This document shows positions 42,985 through 53,963 of a stretch of DNA of 64,000 nucleotides, in pieces. Position 1 is the first letter of the stretch. Every line of letters starts with the position of its first letter. Under the pieces are notes generated by a model. It ran no database searches, was not told the origin of the DNA, and worked only from the letters and a program-made list of their open reading frames with translations. This stretch comes from Tethya wilhelma. Its lineage: Eukaryota; Porifera; Demospongiae; Tethyida; Tethyidae. The stretch is taken from positions 5,909,225 through 5,973,224 of the forward strand of contig CAXIPT010000004.1 in NCBI GenBank assembly GCA_964030475.1. The letters run 5' to 3'. Position numbers and translations under genes: made by a program.

Positions 42985-43798
42985 CGCCCGCAATTGAACC
43001 TGGGTTCTTCATTGGCCATCTGAATAGTCAGAGAATAGGCAGTGTGTGTGTGTAGTCAAGTACGGTGGGGATACAGCTAAAAACTCAGTCTATGATATTG
43101 GGTACTTTATAGTCAACAGTAAGTTCCGTGGCAATGGCTATGGCTTGAAGATTTGGACAGTTATGTGGGAATCACTACCAAAAGGTTGCAACATATTCTT
43201 AGATGGCTACTTCCACATGGTTGAGGTGTATGAGAAGATGGGTTTTGGTCAGGCATGGGTTAATATAAAGTATGCAATACTTTGTCATAAAATTGTTGAA
43301 TTGTTTCGTGAAATACCTTTGTCCAAAACCATTCAGATTTTGCCGCTGAATGAAGTCGACTTTGAGAGAATTTTAAACTATGATACATCTGTGTTTGGGT
43401 TTCCACGATGGCAGTGAATTCTTGAAGAGTTGGATAACAATTCCTGAAAGCCTTGGATGGGCTGCTGTGGATAATGCAGCTGATGGAGTTGTTATTGGAT
43501 ATATTGTTCTACGATGTAGCATGATCAAAACACATCAAATAGTTGGACCTCTCTTCTCTAATGACAGTCATATTACTCAGGCCCTCTTTTGCGTAGCGGC
43601 AGGAGAAGCGATCAAGAAAAGATCGGCAGAGAAGCTTGAATTGTGGGTACCAAGCAGCTCTTCTGATCTATAAATATGATTGAAACTGAACTAGAATGTG
43701 AAGGTCGAAATGATTCAGTTCGTATGTACACAAAGGGTGCACCATGGCAACTAAACTTGAGCAAAGTTGTAGCAATCACTTCAGCTGGGTTTGGATGA
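42985..43798 (+). pseudogene. GNAT acetyltransferase copy 4 (broken, opposite strand)
   Basis: On the plus strand, EPGFFIGHLNSQRIG (about 43001) is followed by a break in a GTGTGTGTGT stretch. The frame continues VVKYGGD..YFIVNSKFRGNGYG..SVFGFPRW (to 43417), then a shift to EFLKSWITIPESLGWAA..ELWVPSSSSDL (to 43673), then a stop and a further shift to VRMYTKGAP..AITSAGFG (stop 43796-43798). The acetyl-CoA loop FRGNGYG is still readable. Inverted relative to the other three. Confidence 0.75.
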
Positions 43799-44029
43799 GA
43801 AAGAAACTGATGTACATGTAGAATCAAGGAGAATTGATCCTGAACTTTCATCCTATAAATTATCATTATAGTACATGCTACAAGGGGCATTTCAATTTAT
43901 GCACCTCATGCAGTAAAGTTTACATTCAATGTTCACTATGATTGATTGTTATGACATCTTATATTAAAGTTAATGTTTATTGTAAACTCTTCTGGTGAAT
44001 AGTTAGAATTTTCCTCAAGTCACGGATCC

Positions 44030-44545
44030 TTCACAATTTTAATAATTCAAGTTTCATGGTAAGGATCATCAAAGTCATTTCCTCTTAAGTTACCGTACAA
44101 ATTATGTCATCCTAAAATACCTGACCACTACCATATCATCACATTGACATCATTTCCTGTACTAAAAAAATGCAATGGCTTTGGTGGTCAGATGCAATCA
44201 CACCACGCACAGTAGAGATTGCGTGTTTCAACTTTGCTGACACAGCAAACATTCTTTCTGTCTGGACATATGCTACTTCCACCTACTTATGAATACTCTT
44301 ACAGATGCACTTTGTACTATTCTTCACAATTTTAATAATTCAAGTTTCATGGTAAGGGTTACCATACAAATTATGTCATACCTGACCACTACCATATCAT
44401 CACATTGACATCATTTCCTGTACTAAAAAAATGTTGGCTTTGGTGGTCAGATGCATGGCAATCACACCACACACAGTAGAGATTGCGTGTTTCCACTTAG
44501 CTGACACAGCAAGCATACTTTCAGAAATTCTGTCTAGGCATACCA
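44030..44545. repeat. Imperfect tandem duplication
   Basis: A unit of about 250 bp (44030-44290 and 44322-44545) shares TTTAATAATTCAAGTTTCAT, CTGACCACTACCATATCATC and TTGGCTTTGGTGGTCAGATG. No gene is visible. Confidence 0.75.
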
Positions 44546-45106
44546 CCCACTTATGAGTACAGATGCACTTTGTACTGTTGTGTATACAGTTAACATCAAA
44601 GGCTATGAATGACAACACATGTTTGGGGGGATTTTTTTGTGCTTGATAAAATGATTTTATGTACAATAGTGTGATCCATGCAAGTGGTGTGAATCCACCT
44701 ATACATCATGCCGTAGTCAGGTTTATCTAGTATAATAGCAAGTGGATACATACCATGTATACATAGCCTGATGCAGCTAGGTCATAAATGATCACCTTAT
44801 GATATGTTGGATACTTAAGCTTGTAGCCGTCAGCACACCATGGGCCTTTAGGTCAGGAGACTTAAATCATATGTATACTCTTAAACGGCAAGTCTTTTAG
44901 ACAGATAGTAATCTATTATAATTATGGCTTGGTAGATGGTACAGTATCATGCATATTCATGATGGGGTGACAGTAATTAAGTCCTACTGTATTGGCAGAT
45001 CTATATCTCTACTATGTCTGGGGATCATGTCATGTGTTAGCCATGAGCTGATCAATGCAGTGCATGGCATAGTGGTATAGCTAAGTGACCTGGATGATGA
45101 AAAGTA
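44546..45106. other. Intergenic
   Basis: No gene, repeat or regulatory site supported. Confidence 0.4.
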
Positions 45107-45287
45107 TACACAGTAAAAAAAATAATGTGTTCCCAAACACTTTAGATTTACACACTGATGAAGATATGCTTTTTTTGAACTTAAAACCACATCAAACGTT
45201 TTCATGGCAACAGGCAAAAGGTGTTGCTTAACACACTAGTGTGTAAAATCTAAACAGTAATGTGGACACACCATTTTTAACAGTGTA
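45107..45287. mobile_element. Diverged MITE related to 5250-5420
   Basis: The right end GGACACACCATTTTTAACAG and left end ACACAGTAAAAAAAATAATG form imperfect inverted termini similar to the CTGTTAAATTTTGGTGTG family. An internal inverted pair TTAGATTTACACACT / AGTGTGTAAAATCTAA is also present. Confidence 0.5.
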
Positions 45288-45560
45288 GATAGCCCAAGTG
45301 ACGTTGGCTATAGACCACATCGACAATATACTGCTTCCTGGTTCACTCATATACTGTTGAAAGCAAGAAAGGCTGACTGGGGCACAGCTGAATGTTGTTA
45401 ACTTTCATTAAGGTATTAGCTTGAACAAAATGAAATTAAAATCAATTATAGTTAGTGAAATTTGCTTCAAAATTAAAAGTTGGCACACACTCACACACAT
45501 CAAAGACAAAGTAATAGCTTAACTTGGTACTACTGCATGACTGTACATGCATGCGCAGTT

Positions 45561-45562
<2 letters not shown>

Positions 45563-45600
<38 letters not shown>
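45563..45600. repeat. (CA)n microsatellite
   Basis: Perfect CA run. The surrounding 45288-46402 is AT-rich without a gene. Confidence 0.9.
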
Positions 45601-45602
<2 letters not shown>

Positions 45603-46402
45603 TTTAACTACCAACAGAAACACACAGATATGTAGAGACTAATAATAAATAATCATGAGGGGGTCACCCTAACAATGGCAGGATTCCTAACAGCTGACCG
45701 CAACTCCACCAATGGTGTGATCATATCACGGTGTAATATATGCACTCTCTATAGTTTAAGATGTTAGACTACATACCAATGTACCATTACAGTTCGGACC
45801 TGGTGCCATGGTAGTATCACACAGAGTGAATTAAGTTATAGGTTGGAAATAACTTGATAATTATATTAATATTATATTATAATAATGTATGTGTGTATAT
45901 ACAACATATCAAAAAGAATTATATCTTCATACACAATATTGCCATGTATTATAGCAAGAAATATTCATAAGGTTTAATTTTTCCGGTTTTCGTGGATCAC
46001 GATCCATGCATCTGTATAAAAGTTTTACTAGTCTGTGAAATTTTTCTGTAACATATGTAAGTGTGGAGACCAGCATGCATCAGTGAAAGTTAAAACGTAA
46101 AAATGTTTGACAAGAGACATCTGCGAAAGTTATACTTCATGAAACTTTTCTGCTATAATATGGTTTTATACCATAGTATAGTCATAGAAACTGTTGTTAT
46201 AAGCTACGTATTTCCGTGGAATGTCTTGTTTGTATATATACAATCTTATTATACACTTTGTCTCAGCTAGTATTCCACCCCTTTAATTCATTTGATCTTT
46301 ACAGCTTATAGCTGCATGACTGTATAATCATGTATAGGCCAGAGTCAAGAAACTTAACAAGTGCTATACCCCAAACACTGATGCTATATAAATGGGTGGT
46401 GT

Positions 46403-48650
46403 GATGCAGTATTATATAGGGGTATACCAAAGCAATACAAATCACATGAATGCCTCACGTACAATAATACATTCCAGGAAATTGTCAGCTGACTTGTTTT
46501 CTACAACGAGTGTTCAAAGTGTAGTTTTAATGTATGTGCACATAAATATACTGATAAGACGGATTTCCTGCTTTAACGGGATGACTTTAAAACTGACGTC
46601 TATGGCAAAATCACCTCATAATTTGTAGACAACCATTGAACTGACACAAAAAAGTGAGGAATAATCTCACCGTGTGTGTATACATAAGTACATAATCTGG
46701 TGATAGTTTGACGCTAAGGAGTTCATAGCAAAACGATACGTATACAACAAGTTTGAATGTGCTACGTTTAAAAGCAGGAGAATTAGTAGGCCAATATCAG
46801 TTTTTCAATTTGCGGAACAGTACTACAATATTAATTATGGTGAGTATATATTATAGAGCTGTGATGCAAAACTTATACATGTATGCTTAAAATTTTAAGA
46901 GCAGCTGTTGATTTTAATACTATTTAATGTGTATAGAATCCAATCATGTTTATTGCATGGGAGCATTATGGATGTGTTTTTTTTTGTCAGTTTAATAAAG
47001 CTATTCTTCTTTAATTATGCATCACTAGGAGATTTAGATTTTACTTCAAATTTTTTTCACAGATCTAGAATAAATTAAGTCTCACAAAGATTTGAAGAAG
47101 ATTCTGAAATTTCTGAAATGGTCTGGCCATGGTCACTGATCCAGCTTACAGGAAATAGGTAATAAAGCTTTGACTGCAATTTTAGACAACATGCAACTTT
47201 TTTCCAAATGCTCAATTACAATTAACATACGGCATAGTGAAATCTGGAGCCTACCTTTGTATCTTTATATTACTATTATAAGCTTGTATTCCAAGATTCT
47301 CCAAAATATGATCTATACACAATGTCATTATTAATAATAGTTTGTTAACAGCTAGGAGACTAATAGAGCTATATATCTGTGATGGTTAATTGTTCACTAT
47401 GCATGTAGGGCTCAAAATAAAACCCACCCTCTCAGCTTGAGCTTTTTATAAAAAGAGGAAGTGCTGTAGACATGCAATCACTGCCAACCACTTCCTGTTT
47501 AACTTTTGCTGATTGTTACACAACACAGATGCAGTATTATATAGGGGTATACCAAAGCAATACAAATCACATGAATGCCTCACGTACAATAATACATTCC
47601 AGGAAATTGTCAGCTGACTTGTTTTCTACAACGAGTGTTCAAAGTGTAGTTTTAATGTATGTGCACATAAATATACTGATAAGACGGATTTCCTGCTTTA
47701 ACGGGATGACTTTAAAACTGACGTCTATGGCAAAATCACCTCATAATTTGTAGACAACCATTGAACTGACACAAAAAAGTGAGGAATAATCTCACCGTGT
47801 GTGTATACATAAGTACATAATCTGGTGATAGTTTGACGCTAAGGAGTTCATAGCAAAACGATACGTATACAACAAGTTTGAATGTGCTACGTTTAAAAGC
47901 AGGAGAATTAGTAGGCCAATATCAGTTTTTCAATTTGCGGAACAGTACTACAATATTAATTATGGTGAGTATATATTATAGAGCTGTGATGCAAAACTTA
48001 TACATGTATGCTTAAAATTTTAAGAGCAGCTGTTGATTTTAATACTATTTAATGTGTATAGAATCCAATCATGTTTATTGCATGGGAGCATTATGGATGT
48101 GTTTTTTTTGTCAGTTTAATAAAGCTATTCTTCTTTAATTATGCATCACTAGGAGATTTAGATTTTACTTCAAATTTTTTTCACAGATCTAGAATAAATT
48201 AAGTCTCACAAAGATTTGAAGAAGATTCTGAAATTTCTGAAATGGTCTGGCCATGGTCACTGATCCAGCTTACAGGAAATAGGTAATAAAGCTTTGACTG
48301 CAATTTTAGACAACATGCAACTTTTTTCCAAATGCTCAATTACAATTAACATACGGCATAGTGAAATCTGGAGCCTACCTTTGTATCTTTATATTACTAT
48401 TATAAGCTTGTATTCCAAGATTCTCCAAAATATGATCTATACACAATGTCATTATTAATAATAGTTTGTTAACAGCTAGGAGACTAATAGAGCTATATAT
48501 CTGTGATGGTTAATTGTTCACTATGCATGTAGAGCTCAAAATAAAACCCACCCTCTCAGCTTGAGCTTTTTATAAAAAGAGGAAGTGCTGTAGACATGCA
48601 ATCACTGCCAACCACTTCCTGTTTAACTTTCGCTGATTGTTACACAACAC
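46403..48650. repeat. Near-identical tandem duplication, period about 1125 bp
   Basis: Copy 1 is 46403-47527 and copy 2 is 47528-48650. I see only a handful of differences, for example one T in a T tract, GGGCTC/GAGCTC, and CTTTTGC/CTTTCGC. Each copy ends with a TATA-like TATAAAAA (47447-47454 and 48571-48578) and about 70 bp of downstream sequence. Copy 2 is directly upstream of the first glycosyltransferase, so the duplicated unit probably contains its promoter or first exon. Each copy also has an ATG directly followed by a GTGAGT donor (46837 and 47962). Open frames inside are not convincing as protein. Confidence 0.85.
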
Positions 48651-48757
48651 TTCAGAGTCCTAAGATTAAAGCATTTTTAAGGAACACTGAATTTAATTAT
48701 TTTTCAAGTGTAGGTATTATAGCACAAATCTCCATGTGCATGTGTGGGAGTGTATCA

Positions 48758-48767
<10 letters not shown>

Positions 48768-48817
<50 letters not shown>

Positions 48818-48822
48818 TGTGT
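48768..48822. repeat. (GT)n microsatellite upstream of glycosyltransferase copy 1
   Basis: GT run in the presumed intron between 5' exon and coding exon. Confidence 0.85.
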
Positions 48823-48911
48823 GTGGAGGGGGAACAATGACAATGATAAACACCTAGTTTCTTATCATCCACACACTATAACTATATAATAATATTATTA
48901 TCATATCACAG

Positions 48912-49977
48912 GAAAGGTTCTAATTTGAGATTATCCAACTACAAGACAAAGAAATTTATCAAATACGTCACCATTCGAGTCATACTCGTTTGTGCAGGAC
49001 TTTTATCAATGTACTACCCGCTAAAATTCTTCACAAAGGTCACTGGGCTACAACGACACGTTGATCCCCATGCACTACTAGGATACTTTCATTGTTCAAT
49101 AAACAGTACAGAAACAGAACACTTTCAGTGTGACTTTCAACCTAGACCTAATTCTGTTGAAACTGTAGTTGTGACATTCATCAACAGTGCTTGGCTGCCG
49201 TTAGCAAAGAATTGGATCTGTTCAGCAGATAAAGTAGGCCTGCGAGAGAAACTCTACTTGGTGTCGTTTGAAAAGAACGTGTGTTCAAAACTCCCATCTG
49301 ACATACCGTGCTATGAACACAAATCTACTGCTATACACGAAACAACATTTGGAAAACCAGATTATCAGAAATTAGTGATTGAACGGACTAAAATTATTTT
49401 GAAACTGCTCAATTGTAATCTGTCGAGATTGGCTCTGGTGGACGCAGATATTACATTCCTGAAAAACCCGCTAAACTATTTGGAAGATCTTGCAAGCCAA
49501 AATGACATTATGTTCCAGGCAGACAGCTCAGGGATTGGTCCGATTGATAAAATTCTTCCGTACTTTTTTAACTACATCTGTGGAGGATTTATATATATGA
49601 AGGCCAACTATTTCACCAGATACTTATGGCGAACTGTACTGAAATATCAAACTTCCTTTAAGTGGAACGATCAAGCAGGTTTAAATATTTGCATCAGGCA
49701 TCACAAACAGATCGCTTCTTGGACGTTACTAGATCCAAAGTACTTTCCCAATGGGAGGCAATATTTCTATTATAAACTACGCCACCCAGAAAACATGATT
49801 GTGCATGCTAACCATCTTGAAGGCGATGAGAAGATTATGCGTATGATTGAGTCAAACGTTTGGTGCGACTTGGAGCATGCTAAAGAATTTTGCCGGGAGA
49901 AAGACTCAACGTGTGTAGCAGATACAACAAATGTAGAGGAGTGTGCATCTTTTAAAAGAGCATGCAGAGAGTTGTGA
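48912..49977 (+). CDS. GT77/Nucleotid_trans-like glycosyltransferase, copy 1 (last exon)
   Basis: Type II Golgi-type enzyme expected to transfer a sugar from a nucleotide sugar. The exon follows acceptor ATCACAG (48911). A short basic N-terminus and one hydrophobic anchor (VILVCAGLLSMYYPL) precede the lumenal domain, which has FINSAWLPLAKNW, the DxD metal-binding motif in LALVDADITFLKNPL, ICGGFIYMKA, and WNDQAGLN. The C-terminal cysteine-rich end includes CADTTNVEEC-like spacing. There is no ATG at the start of the frame; the first in-frame Met is at 49006 inside the anchor. By analogy with copy 2, a tiny upstream coding exon is expected, possibly within the tandem duplication. The donor sugar and acceptor are unknown. 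Confidence 0.8.
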
Positions 49978-50734
49978 TTTATATTGTGGAATACTAATAC
50001 TTATTGTAAATGTTTTATTTTATAATTAACTCTTGACGGTCTTTACAGAAAATTCAGTTATTTTGTTACTGATCATGATTGTGTACTATATTATATTATT
50101 AACTATACTAATCAGTAAAGGAACCTGTACTTATAGTGTCATTATAAGCCATGCAAGTCACTGAAGGTCTACAAGGCCATGTCAATAATTAAATTCCAAG
50201 AAGTGCAGTTTTCCAACAACGTAATAATAATAATTATATTATGTGTTGCTGGTATTCTACCAAGAGAGACACTTATATATGACATTGTACTTATAAGGGT
50301 CTTATAAGCCATAGCAATGTTCTGTGATGGGAAGACTTATTGAAACTTGTATGTCTTGTGGTTCAAGGCAAAATCACCTGAGTCATTTTAGACAACAGTT
50401 CACATCAAACCAGATGTCAATTAGTGATTTAGAAGACTGTAATAAACTTGTTGCTTGACCAATGTGTGATTGTTACTTCACATGCCCCGGAATTAAAACT
50501 GAGACAGAGATTTTCTAAGTTACTGATTGGATAATTAACATCTTCAAAACTAAGAAGAAAAGAAAATAACATGCAGAGTGAAGCAGTACTATAAGGTGGG
50601 TGCTAGAACTCCAAACTGAAATTGCATGATGCATTCTACAGCAGTTTGGGTAGAAACTTAATTGTACTCAAATAATACACACAACCATGTGGCATGACTA
50701 TACAAACAACAATAATGTACTGAGAAGTGACCTG
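49978..50734. other. Intergenic after glycosyltransferase copy 1
   Basis: No gene. Contains one copy of the recurring GCAAAATCACCT motif (50368-50379). Confidence 0.5.
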
Positions 50735-50855
50735 TTTGAAGCTAGATACTCAAAATGTGTAGCAGATGTACAAGTAATGTAGATGAGTCATACATGATGC
50801 ATCTTTTAAAACATCATGTAGACATGCATGCATCAGTGCAGTTGTGATTCGTATA
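50735..50855 (+). pseudogene. Relic of a glycosyltransferase 3' end
   Basis: ACTCAAAATGTGTAGCAGAT, ATGCATCTTTTAAAACATCATG and GCAGTTGTGATTC follow the 3' codons and stop of copies 1 and 2 in order (ACTCAACGTGTGTAGCAGAT, GTGCATCTTTTAAAAGAGCA, CAGTTGTGATTC), with small insertions. It suggests a fourth, lost gene copy between copies 1 and 2. Confidence 0.55.
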
Positions 50856-50869
50856 TAGTGACACACGCA

Positions 50870-50907
<38 letters not shown>

Positions 50908-52051
50908 CACACACACTTCAACTGATTGGACACAGTCACGAGGAACTTGCCCTAGAACAAGAATGGCATGATTCCAACTGTATTAGTGTATATACAACAC
51001 ATGAAACCACACCACATAGAGTAACATCTAACTTGAGAGCACAGAACATGACATGGATCACACCATTATAACATGATGTAATATTAGCAAATGGCAAACA
51101 CGCCACTATAGCGGTTAGCTCTTTGTAGTCACACATACATGCAGTATACCAACACTAGTTATCAGGTGGACTATGGCCAGACAGTCTTGTGGTGAATTTA
51201 GCAGTACGTGTACAGACATAATGTTGTAGGACAGCTGCATGCGATTGTATCTTAGGGTGGTTACACAATATTCGGTGTTGTGTTGTGAAAAAGTTCTTCA
51301 CATTTTGCCACTGAAATGCACTAACTGACACAGATTTAGAAACTTGTCTTTGATGAATTGCATGCAGTTTTGTATATCTGAGCACGAATAGTTTTTTCAT
51401 GAGGCTAATGAAAAATATTGTGAACTCGCCTTTTAGACATAAACAGTGTTCTCTAGGTATAATATAAAGTGGAGGCATTAGAGCAAAATAATTTATATGA
51501 AATTCCTAAAGTGCGTTCTGACTCTAAACATAGCAACCAAAAGCCCACACATGGCATGTAGTGACATCAATCACTGCGTGATAAGCACATTCTACATGCA
51601 CACATGGCTTTGTGGCTACATAAACATAATTATAGTACATTTCTAGAAACTGGTTAAACCAGTTTTCAACAACGGCGCATTGCATTCTATCCAACACACA
51701 CACACAACACCTATTGATAAGGTAAGGCAAAAATCACCTCATTTTTGATTCTTACTGTGCTAGATCTGATGATCAACTGAGTCCAGATGCTAAGGTGTTT
51801 TCTCACCAAAAGCAGAAAAAAACTGTTCTATTCGAACACATTATTATAGTGGAAATATAACATTATCAGGTGAGTGTAATAGGTAGAAGAACACCAATTT
51901 ATATGGCATATAATAACAATAACTTGTTGGCATAAATCATACATACATACATTTGATTTAGCAAACAATGATAAGTGTAATAAGCAAGGCATTTTGGATT
52001 TATCGGATTTATTAAATGACTGGTATAACAACAGTTGGATAAATCCGGTAT
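50856..52051. other. Intergenic with (CA)n run
   Basis: CA microsatellite at about 50865-50920. Another instance of the GCAAAAATCACCTCATTTTT motif is at 51727-51746. No supported gene. Confidence 0.5.
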
Positions 52052-52126
52052 TTGTGTCTAAATGTCTTAGTTTATTTGTTGTATACAGGCATCATGCAAG
52101 AGACAGTCAAAGATTCACTGACAGCA

Positions 52127-53311
52127 ATGAAGAGGCCAATCAAAAGGTATTTGCATGCTTTGTACAACTTTTATCTTTTTACTCTCCACAAGATTTGCAC
52201 AGACTGTGTTGTGTCCAATAATAATGTTGTATTTCAATCCCACAACAGACTATACACCAGGAGTAGTTCTAATTCTAGTATAACCAACCACAAGACAAAG
52301 AAATTTATCAAACATGTTGTCTTTCGAGTCATAGTTGTATGTGCAGCACTCTTCTTAGCCTACCACTCATTGAAATTCTTCCTCGGGCTACAACAACACG
52401 TTGATTCCCATGCACTATTAGGATACTTTCATTGTTCAATAAACAGTACAGAAACAGAACACTTTCAGTGTGACTTTCAACCTACACCTAATTCTGTTGA
52501 AACTGTAGTTGTGACATTCATCAACAGTGCTTGGCTGCCGTTAGCAAAGAATTGGATCTGTTCAGCAGATAAAGTAGGTTTACGAGAGAAACTCTTCTTG
52601 GTGTCATTTGAAAAGAACGTGTGTTCAAAACTCCCATCTGACATACCGTGCTATGAACACAAATCTACTGCTATACACGAAACAACATTTGGAAAACGAG
52701 ACTATATGATCGAACGAACTAAAATCATCTTGAAACTACTTAATTGTCGCGATCTGTCGAGATTGGCTCTGGTGGACGTAGATATTACATTTTTGAAGAA
52801 CCCATTAAATTATTTGGAAGATTTTACATGCCAAAATGACATAATGTTTCAAGCAGATAGCTTTGAAACACATCTAATGGATAAAGTACTTCCATACTTT
52901 TTCAAATACATTTGTGGTGGATTCGTATACATGAAGGCCAACTATTTTACCCGATACTTATGGAGAGCTGTACTGGAATATCAAACTACTTTTAAATGGA
53001 ACGGTCAAGCAGGTTTAAATATTTGCATCAGGCATCACAAACAGATCATCTCTTGGACGTTACTAGATCCAAAGTACTTTCCCAATGGGAACCAATATTT
53101 CTTCTATAAACAACACCACCCAGAAAACATGATTGTGCATGCTAACCATCTTGAAGGCGATGAGAAGATTATGCGTATGATTGAGTCAAACGTTTGGTGC
53201 GACTTGGAGCATGCTAAAGAATTTTGCCGGGAGAAAAACTCAACGTGTGTAGCAGATACAACAAGTGTAGAGGAGTGTGCATCTTTTAAAAGAGCATGTA
53301 GACAGTTGTGA
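52127..53311 (+). CDS. GT77/Nucleotid_trans-like glycosyltransferase, copy 2
   Basis: Same enzyme type as copy 1, with which it is nearly identical over the lumenal domain. I place the start at ATG 52127 (MKRPIK), with a 102-bp intron 52147-52248 (AAAAG|GTATTT .. CACAACAG|A). Spliced, the protein is 360 residues, matching the 359 of copy 3. Because 102 is a multiple of three, the unspliced frame is also open, from as far up as 52052. Anchor: VIVVCAALFLAYHSL. Motifs: FINSAWLPLAKNW, then DVDITFLKNP, in which the first DxD position is retained (DVD instead of DAD in copies 1 and 3), ICGGFVYMKA, and WNGQAGLN (D replaced by G). It lacks the QKL residues after GKRDY present in the others. Golgi lumen expected. 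Confidence 0.82.
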   Translation: MKRPIKRYLHALYNFYLFTLHKICTDCVVSNNNVVFQSHNRLYTRSSSNSSITNHKTKKFIKHVVFRVIVVCAALFLAYHSLKFFLGLQQHVDSHALLGYFHCSINSTETEHFQCDFQPTPNSVETVVVTFINSAWLPLAKNWICSADKVGLREKLFLVSFEKNVCSKLPSDIPCYEHKSTAIHETTFGKRDYMIERTKIILKLLNCRDLSRLALVDVDITFLKNPLNYLEDFTCQNDIMFQADSFETHLMDKVLPYFFKYICGGFVYMKANYFTRYLWRAVLEYQTTFKWNGQAGLNICIRHHKQIISWTLLDPKYFPNGNQYFFYKQHHPENMIVHANHLEGDEKIMRMIESNVWCDLEHAKEFCREKNSTCVADTTSVEECASFKRACRQL

Positions 53312-53963
53312 TTCACGTATGAAATTATTATTTCATTAATTTTGTGATATTCATTATCATTTACCTTCATCTTGCAATCACCACACCATCATTAGTGCAC
53401 GCATGATTTTGTATAAATTATGCATTATAATAATTATTATGAATTTGTATATAATATTATCACATGGTACAGTATAATCATGGTATGATAATAGTATATA
53501 AAAGAAAATGGCCATTGCTATATATACCAAATGTCAATTGTTTTTCAGTGCTTTGATACAGTATGGGTATGTCCCCATGCACAGGGTCATTTTAAACAAT
53601 TATTGGTCATGTGACTTAATTAACCACACTGATAATAATTACACATTCCATACGTGTCCTGCTACTACTAAGCATGCCCTGACACACCCTGCACTCATAT
53701 GGCATACATTTTCCTGTAGGACGGGGTGACTCCACATGTAGATTTTGTGTAATTGTAAGACCTGATGACGTTAACATCAGCATAATATTGTTACATTGCA
53801 AAATCACCTCATTTTAGACAGAAGTTGAACAGTTAGTGTATATCCATGATTTGATTAGGTTATGATCTTGCCTTGTGTATTAATTTTGTCTGTGTGATCC
53901 TCACAGGTGATCTACTGACATCAATTTATTTTTAACTTGTACTCAACAAGCAAAAGCTAAGTA
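53312..53963. other. Intergenic before the fucosyltransferase-like gene
   Basis: AT-rich. Contains GCAAAATCACCTCATTTTAG (53798-53817), an instance of the recurring motif. No gene. Confidence 0.45.

Noticed and set aside
46392..47753. Two near-identical open frames of 78 and 93 codons
   Set aside because: Identity comes from the tandem DNA duplication; the frames have no domain, and their starts differ only by the junction.
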